From a virus, in the IMG/VR virus record IMGVR_UViG_3300046171_000019, positions 1-37,831 of that record: DNA of 37,831 nucleotides. One strand, written 5' to 3'. The translations under genes and the position numbers were made by a program. Shown here piece after piece: positions 35,100 to 37,831 of this stretch; within the stretch, counting starts at the first letter, position 1; each line of letters starts with the position of its first letter. The notes beneath the pieces are model-generated. The model was given only the letters and a program-made list of their open reading frames with translations, did no database searches and was not told the DNA's origin.

Positions 35100-35309
35100 T
35101 TAATCATACCTCTCATCATGTATTTCTTCAGCTATAAGCTGTAGTATTTCATCTCTATCATCATCAGGGTTCAAGTTATACTGAAACTGTATATCTCTTA
35201 TCTGATTTTCTAATAGTCCTTTAGAGTCTAAGTCTAACACTTCGTCCCATATTCTGTCAAACACTTGCTCATTTATCATATCTACATCAGGCTCTATTTC
35301 ACTTATCAT
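35100..35309 (-). CDS. Small acidic early protein, paralogue of the 34825-35016 product (69 aa)
   Basis: ATG 35309 behind AGGAGATATA. MISEIEPDVDMINEQVFDRIWDEVLDLDSKGLLENQIRDIQFQYNL ends in NPDDDRDEILQLIAEEIHDERYD. The C-terminal block is nearly the same as in the neighbouring 63-aa protein, while the N-terminal half has diverged. No known family; acidic and helical. Confidence 0.65.
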   Translation of the reverse strand: MISEIEPDVDMINEQVFDRIWDEVLDLDSKGLLENQIRDIQFQYNLNPDDDRDEILQLIAEEIHDERYD

Positions 35310-35317
35310 TATATCTC

Positions 35318-36022
35318 CTATATTTGTATTGCATCAATTACAAAGCCTGTATAATCTTTTCTAGCTTTGCCCTTTGCCTTTAGTCCTACTACGCTGTTCG
35401 GTTTATCTAGGAATCTCATATCGTGTTCGTCTCCATTGATAACTTTGAGTCCCTTGAACATGCTCGGCAGTTCTTTGTCTCTGAATACTACTGCTTTGTT
35501 GTTCGGTACTTTGTCGAACATCTTAGCGTATTTCTCGTTAGCTTCACTATAACTCCATGTTAAATGATAGTTGGGTATATTGTCAACCTTTCTCGTTGGT
35601 ATCTTTGTATAGTCATAGAACTGCACACTCGGAAACATCTCAAAGATATTCTGTCCGTCTATGTCTATCTTCTCCCATTGTATATCACTCGTACCATTAA
35701 GCCTTATAGCTGGTTTCTTGTCTTTTCTCTCACATGCTCGGATAAACTTCTCGATGTCTTGAATCAGTTGTCGCATGAACTCGTCCCTGTCATTTAGGAA
35801 TAAGTCCGTCTTCCTCTGTCTCGCATCTTGAATAGATGAATAAACACCACCCAATCCGGCTGTATTCAAACATGCTTCCTTACATTTTGCTATGTCTTGA
35901 TAAGGACATATCTTAGTATTTACTGGTCTAAGATGCATTATCACAGACCAGTATTTACTCGATACTTTATTACTCTTATCAATCTTAGGATTTTTTCCTA
36001 CGCTTAATAAGTTATAACTCAT
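35318..36022 (-). CDS. GP88-like conserved phage protein (234 aa)
   Basis: The layout matches the family named after mycobacteriophage gene product 88. The sequence runs NLLSVGKNPKIDKSNK, then a Cys cluster (C39, C47, C51 in KICPYQDIAKCKEACL), ARQRKTDLFL, RLNGTSDIQW (about 107-116), VQFYDYTKIP, NYHLTWSYSE, AVVFRDKELP, INGDEHDMRFLD and GLKAKGKARKDYTGFV. The family is widespread in phages and has no established function; the cysteines may bind a metal or Fe-S cluster (inference). It follows the first early gene with an overlapping stop/start region. Confidence 0.8.
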   Translation of the reverse strand: MSYNLLSVGKNPKIDKSNKVSSKYWSVIMHLRPVNTKICPYQDIAKCKEACLNTAGLGGVYSSIQDARQRKTDLFLNDRDEFMRQLIQDIEKFIRACERKDKKPAIRLNGTSDIQWEKIDIDGQNIFEMFPSVQFYDYTKIPTRKVDNIPNYHLTWSYSEANEKYAKMFDKVPNNKAVVFRDKELPSMFKGLKVINGDEHDMRFLDKPNSVVGLKAKGKARKDYTGFVIDAIQI

Positions 36023-36023
36023 A

Positions 36024-36224
36024 TCAACTCCTCGTTATTAAGCAAAGGTATCTACTCGGTATAAGATTAAAAACTATTCCTCTATCAGTAGAGTATAGAA
36101 TCTTATTACTAAGTCTTTTACTTCGCTTGTTATTAGCAACTCTAAACCTCAACCCCATCAAATTTACATGATGAAATTTTTTGTTATTGTTGTATCTATC
36201 TTCAAAAGTTTTTATGCTTAACAT
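36024..36224 (-). CDS. Small basic early protein under the tandem promoters (66 aa)
   Basis: ATG 36224 follows AGAGGG and a leader hairpin, below two tandem promoters. MLSIKTFEDRYNNNKKFHHVNLMGLRFRVANNKRSKRLSNK is strongly basic; the C-terminal part is more hydrophobic. It ends 1 base before the GP88 start. As the first product of a strong early transcript it could be a host-takeover protein, but nothing in the sequence shows a target. Confidence 0.6.
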   Translation of the reverse strand: MLSIKTFEDRYNNNKKFHHVNLMGLRFRVANNKRSKRLSNKILYSTDRGIVFNLIPSRYLCLITRS

Positions 36225-36241
36225 AATAGCCCTCTCAAATT

Positions 36242-36266
36242 GTCTTATACATAAAGGCTATAAGAC
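36242..36266 (-). other. Leader hairpin before the first early gene
   Basis: GTCTTATA and TATAAGAC form a perfect 8-bp stem with a 9-nt loop (GCCTTTATG), ending 10 bases before the ribosome-binding site. 5' hairpins of this kind protect T7-like early mRNAs or regulate translation; it is not followed by a T-run, so it is not a terminator. Confidence 0.5.
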
Positions 36267-36298
36267 TTATTTTCGGTTATCCCTAATCAATTAAATCT

Positions 36299-36327
36299 AT
36301 TGTTTCATAAAATAAAAACATTGTCAA
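36299..36327 (-). promoter_or_regulatory. Early sigma70 promoter, gene-proximal copy
   Basis: TTGACA (36327-36322), 17 bases and AACAAT (36304-36299) on the minus strand. Predicted start near 36292, about 68 bases before the first early ATG. It is one of two tandem copies. Confidence 0.7.
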
Positions 36328-36383
36328 CACTTTTATTTTATTTTTTTAGTTTTTCGATATCCTCTAATCAACTAATTAAATCT

Positions 36384-36412
36384 AGTATTTCACAAATTTA
36401 ATTCTTTGTCAA
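36384..36412 (-). promoter_or_regulatory. Early sigma70 promoter, distal copy
   Basis: TTGACA (36412-36407), 17 bases and AATACT (36389-36384) on the minus strand, in the same repeated context as the promoter 85 bases downstream. Two stacked promoters would raise early transcription of the GP88 operon. Confidence 0.65.
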
Positions 36413-36489
36413 CACTTTTTATAAAAAAAGTTTTAAATTTTTTCTATAAAAAATGTAGTCAGTTTTAAAACAATGACTAGGTTTAGGGG

Positions 36490-36788
36490 TTATGTTCTTT
36501 TTTCTTGTTCTCTTATGATATGTGCTTGTTGCCATATTGGGGCTGTTGCTTGTTTGACTGTATGCCATTGACTAGGTAACAACCCATTTTTATTATTTGC
36601 TTTTCTATTGTAATGTTTACCGTTCATAATAGAAGTTAACATTGCTACATGTTTTTCTTTGAGTAGTAACCTTTTAATAGTTTTCTTTTTTGATTCTTGC
36701 TAAGTTTCTTAGGCTCAACAGTCTCAACATGTTTTAGTTTTACAGTCGTGCCACCTAAAGGGTGGTAACTATTACTTTTTCTATACAT
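36490..36788 (-). CDS. Small basic early protein with a 1-base deletion (99 aa when repaired)
   Basis: Uncorrected, ATG 36788 gives only 47 residues (MYRKSNSYHPLGGTTVKLKHVE... to TAG). Restoring one A in the AAAA run at 36684-36681 joins KNQKRKTIKRLLLKEKHVAML to SIMNGKHYNRKANNKNGLLPSQWHTVKQA and ends REQEKRT with TAA 36492-36490. The repaired 99-residue product is basic and looks like a coherent protein. A ribosome-binding site (AGAGGA) precedes the ATG, and a promoter lies at 36845-36873. Not recognised. Confidence 0.55.
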
Positions 36789-36844
36789 AATATAATGTCC
36801 TCTTGTCTTTTCATTAACTTAATTGCTAATTACTCAATAATCAT

Positions 36845-36873
36845 ATTTAAACAAAAGAATATATAAAAGTCAA
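36845..36873 (-). promoter_or_regulatory. Candidate early promoter for the 99-aa gene
   Basis: TTGACT (36873-36868), 17 bases and TTAAAT (36850-36845), within GGTTGACTTTTATA. A second TTGACTTTTA box at 36981-36976 has no good -10 partner. The 36789-37222 stretch has no convincing gene: it holds this promoter, palindromes and the terminator of the next gene. Confidence 0.55.
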
Positions 36874-36917
36874 CCCCAATTAGAAAAAAAGTATATAGAA
36901 TTTATATATTAAATAAC

Positions 36918-36933
36918 TTGCAAAGCTTTGCAA
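36918..36933. other. 16-bp perfect palindrome TTGCAAAGCTTTGCAA
   Basis: A perfect inverted repeat whose half CTTTGCAA resembles the CTTTACAAAG-type repeats at 37517-37736. It lies upstream of the promoter at 36845-36873, so it may be an operator or part of a replication/packaging repeat set. Confidence 0.5.
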
Positions 36934-37011
36934 AGTATGTTAAATAAAACTTTAACTATCATAAACAGATTTAAAAGTCAATAGAAAATATTAATTATTT
37001 TAACTAAATTA

Positions 37012-37054
37012 CTGTATAAATATACAGCGTTTAAAATGCCTTGTATTGCATTTT
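37012..37054. other. Two adjacent inverted repeats in a gene-free patch
   Basis: CTGTATA-AA-TATACAG (37012-37027) has 7-bp arms and AAAATGC...GCATTTT (37033-37054) has 7-bp arms with an 8-nt loop; GTTAG...CTAAC follows at 37072-37087. No gene covers the area except a doubtful 18-codon plus-strand frame at 37094-37150. It could be protein-binding sites or RNA hairpins. Confidence 0.4.
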
Positions 37055-37178
37055 CTAAGGGTGGTTAAAGTGTTAGCATCAACTAACCAATCAATGGCTA
37101 GAAAAGGCTTAGAATTGATGTTTATAAATGAAAGTTATAATAGATTATAAATTAAGGATAGTCTAAAAAAGACTAAGC

Positions 37179-37202
37179 AAAAAAAACCCCCAATTAAGGG
37201 GG
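37179..37202 (-). terminator. Intrinsic terminator of the rightmost gene
   Basis: In minus-strand sense GGGGG... reads as CCCCC-TTAATT-GGGGG (37202-37187) followed by eight T. A 5-bp pure G-C stem and a long T-run make a strong terminator 20 bases after the gene ending at 37223. It isolates that gene from the next early promoter. Confidence 0.8.
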
Positions 37203-37222
37203 CTATTGAAGTTTATGAAGTT

Positions 37223-37453
37223 TTAACAGCTTTGTAATTCTAGGATTTCTCCAAATCTGTCTAAATCAATTAAATATTTAACTGCTTCTGTCCAATTCTT
37301 GAAAGCTTTATCAGTTTTATGATTCCAATTGTCAACAATATCCTCGAAATCTCCGCCTTCATAAATCATGACAATATTATCATCATCTTGCAAAGTTCCG
37401 CCCCAACAATCAACAGACTGCCCTTTATATTGTACTGTAATATAATCTTTCAT
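37223..37453 (-). CDS. Hypothetical acidic protein, rightmost gene, with its own promoter and terminator (76 aa)
   Basis: MKDYITVQYKGQSVDCWGGTLQDDDNIVMIYEGGDFEDIVDNW... is acidic and mixed alpha/beta, with no known motif. It is a single-gene transcription unit: promoter 37495-37523, leader hairpin GCC-GAAA-GGC (37465-37474), AGGGA-type ribosome-binding site, terminator 37179-37202. In T7-like phages genes at this position are expressed first and tend to block host defences or enzymes; that is only an inference from place and composition. Confidence 0.7.
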   Translation of the reverse strand: MKDYITVQYKGQSVDCWGGTLQDDDNIVMIYEGGDFEDIVDNWNHKTDKAFKNWTEAVKYLIDLDRFGEILELQSC

Positions 37454-37494
37454 AATAATCCCTCGCCTTTCGGCTAAATGTTTAATATGTTCTC

Positions 37495-37523
37495 ACCATA
37501 GCATAAATTTAAAATAATGTAAA
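37495..37523 (-). promoter_or_regulatory. Candidate promoter of the rightmost gene
   Basis: TTTACA (37523-37518), 17 bases and TATGGT (37500-37495) on the minus strand. Predicted start near 37488, about 35 bases before the ATG, leaving room for the GAAA-tetraloop hairpin. The -35 box is part of one of the AAGCTTTACA repeats. Confidence 0.55.
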
Positions 37524-37736
37524 GCTTATCAAGATTAAAAAGTTTACAAAGTGTAGATATATTATAAATTTATAACACTTTATAAACTTTTCAAGGCTCA
37601 TAAACTAGATTGTGAAACTTTGCAAAGCTTGACAAGTTTAAAAAGTGGCGAAAAAAAAATTAAAAAAAACTTTACAAAGCTTGTAAAATGTGCTATAGAA
37701 AAAAGTTTTAAAAAAAGCTTTACAAACTTTGTAAAG
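37517..37736. repeat. Cluster of CTTTACAAAG-like palindromic repeats (iteron-like)
   Basis: Related copies: TGTAAAGCTTATCAAG (37518-37533), GTTTACAAAG (37542-37551), ACTTTATAAACTTTTCAAG (37578-37596), ACTTTGCAAAGCTTGACAAG (37617-37636), CTTTACAAAGCTTGTAAA (37670-37687) and GCTTTACAAACTTTGTAAAG (37717-37736). The last is a near-perfect 20-bp inverted repeat. Apart from the promoter at its left edge I see no gene in 37454-37831. Such a set near a podovirus end could be terminal-repeat/packaging signals, an origin, or operator sites. Confidence 0.6.
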
Positions 37737-37812
37737 TATGATAAGCGTGGGACATTCATGGCTTTTATAAAGTTTTATAAGTTCTAGTGATGGGGCAGGT
37801 AGGAGGCACATA

Positions 37813-37824
37813 GGGGGTACCCCC
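37813..37824. other. 12-bp GC palindrome GGGGGTACCCCC at the right edge
   Basis: A perfect palindrome in an otherwise AT-rich region, seven bases from the window end and next to a purine-rich GGGGCAGGTAGGAGG patch (37793-37806). It may belong to the terminal repeat or cleavage region; this cannot be decided from one end only. Confidence 0.4.
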
Positions 37825-37831
37825 ATACATA

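Larger units (their letters stand above)
36270..36420 (-). repeat. Tandem direct repeat carrying two promoters
   Basis: Copy 1 (36420-36350) and copy 2 (36335-36270) share, in minus-strand sense, AAAGTGTTGACAA at the front, TAGATTTAATT after the -10 box, and GATTAG(A)GGATA-C-GAAAA at the end. The spacers between the boxes differ. Conservation continues into the transcribed part, so the common downstream segment may also matter (an operator or leader element). Confidence 0.7.

Noticed and set aside
37094-37150. 18-codon plus-strand gene
   Set aside because: No ribosome-binding site and no support beyond an open frame.
37638-37826. 62-residue minus-strand frame at the right end
   Set aside because: Phe/Cys/Lys-rich product made by the AAAGTTT repeats, no ribosome-binding site, overlaps palindromic repeats.

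Overview
The window is most of the genome of a lytic, AT-rich (about one-third G+C by eye) T7-supergroup podovirus, probably marine. The evidence is a capsid - tail tubular A - tail tubular B - tail fibre order, a T7-type replication set (primase-helicase, family A polymerase, ssDNA-binding protein, endonuclease I), a class I ribonucleotide reductase, and fibre genes of the kind common in pelagic phages. A Pelagibacter-like or other AT-rich marine host is an inference. Terminase, portal and scaffold genes are not present and should lie just upstream of the partial capsid gene at the left edge. No integrase, tRNA, CRISPR array or phage RNA polymerase was seen.

Plus strand, 1-21498 (late genes): C-terminal part of the major capsid protein followed by a terminator hairpin, two tiny basic proteins, tail tubular proteins A and B, two large tail-fibre genes that both end in a self-cleaving S74 intramolecular chaperone domain, and several small proteins. 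A promoter-like site (9881-9909) then precedes five large virion/ejection-type proteins (9929-19776). The module ends with lysis genes (GH24 lysozyme, 3TM-type holin, four more small membrane proteins) and a bidirectional terminator at about 21526-21560.

Minus strand, 37453-21560 (early and middle genes, reading leftward): the right end carries repeated CTTTACAAAG-type palindromes and several sigma70-type promoters, two of them in a tandem duplication. Next come many small, mostly acidic early proteins, including two related ones, a zinc-ribbon protein and a GP88-like protein. After these lies a perfect-consensus promoter followed by a roughly 300-nt highly structured leader RNA. Downstream of it are the ssDNA-binding protein, primase-helicase, DNA polymerase, a PD-(D/E)XK nuclease, a Cas4-like exonuclease, endonuclease I, a DUF3310-like protein and ribonucleotide reductase large and small subunits. 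The two strands converge on the shared terminator. In function, host RNA polymerase would read the minus strand first, to disable or adapt the host and to supply nucleotides and DNA. The plus-strand virion and lysis genes would follow.

Many real genes are broken by single-base insertions or deletions, often in homopolymers: tail tubular A and B, the second fibre, nrdB, endonuclease I, the polymerase and a small early gene. I reconstructed these reading frames by hand. The pattern looks like assembly or read error rather than gene decay. One apparent fusion protein (endonuclease I with DUF3310) disappears once the frame is corrected. The most interesting non-coding signals are the structured leader RNA at 31255-31562, the family of near-perfect sigma70 promoters on the minus strand, and the palindromic repeats at the right end.
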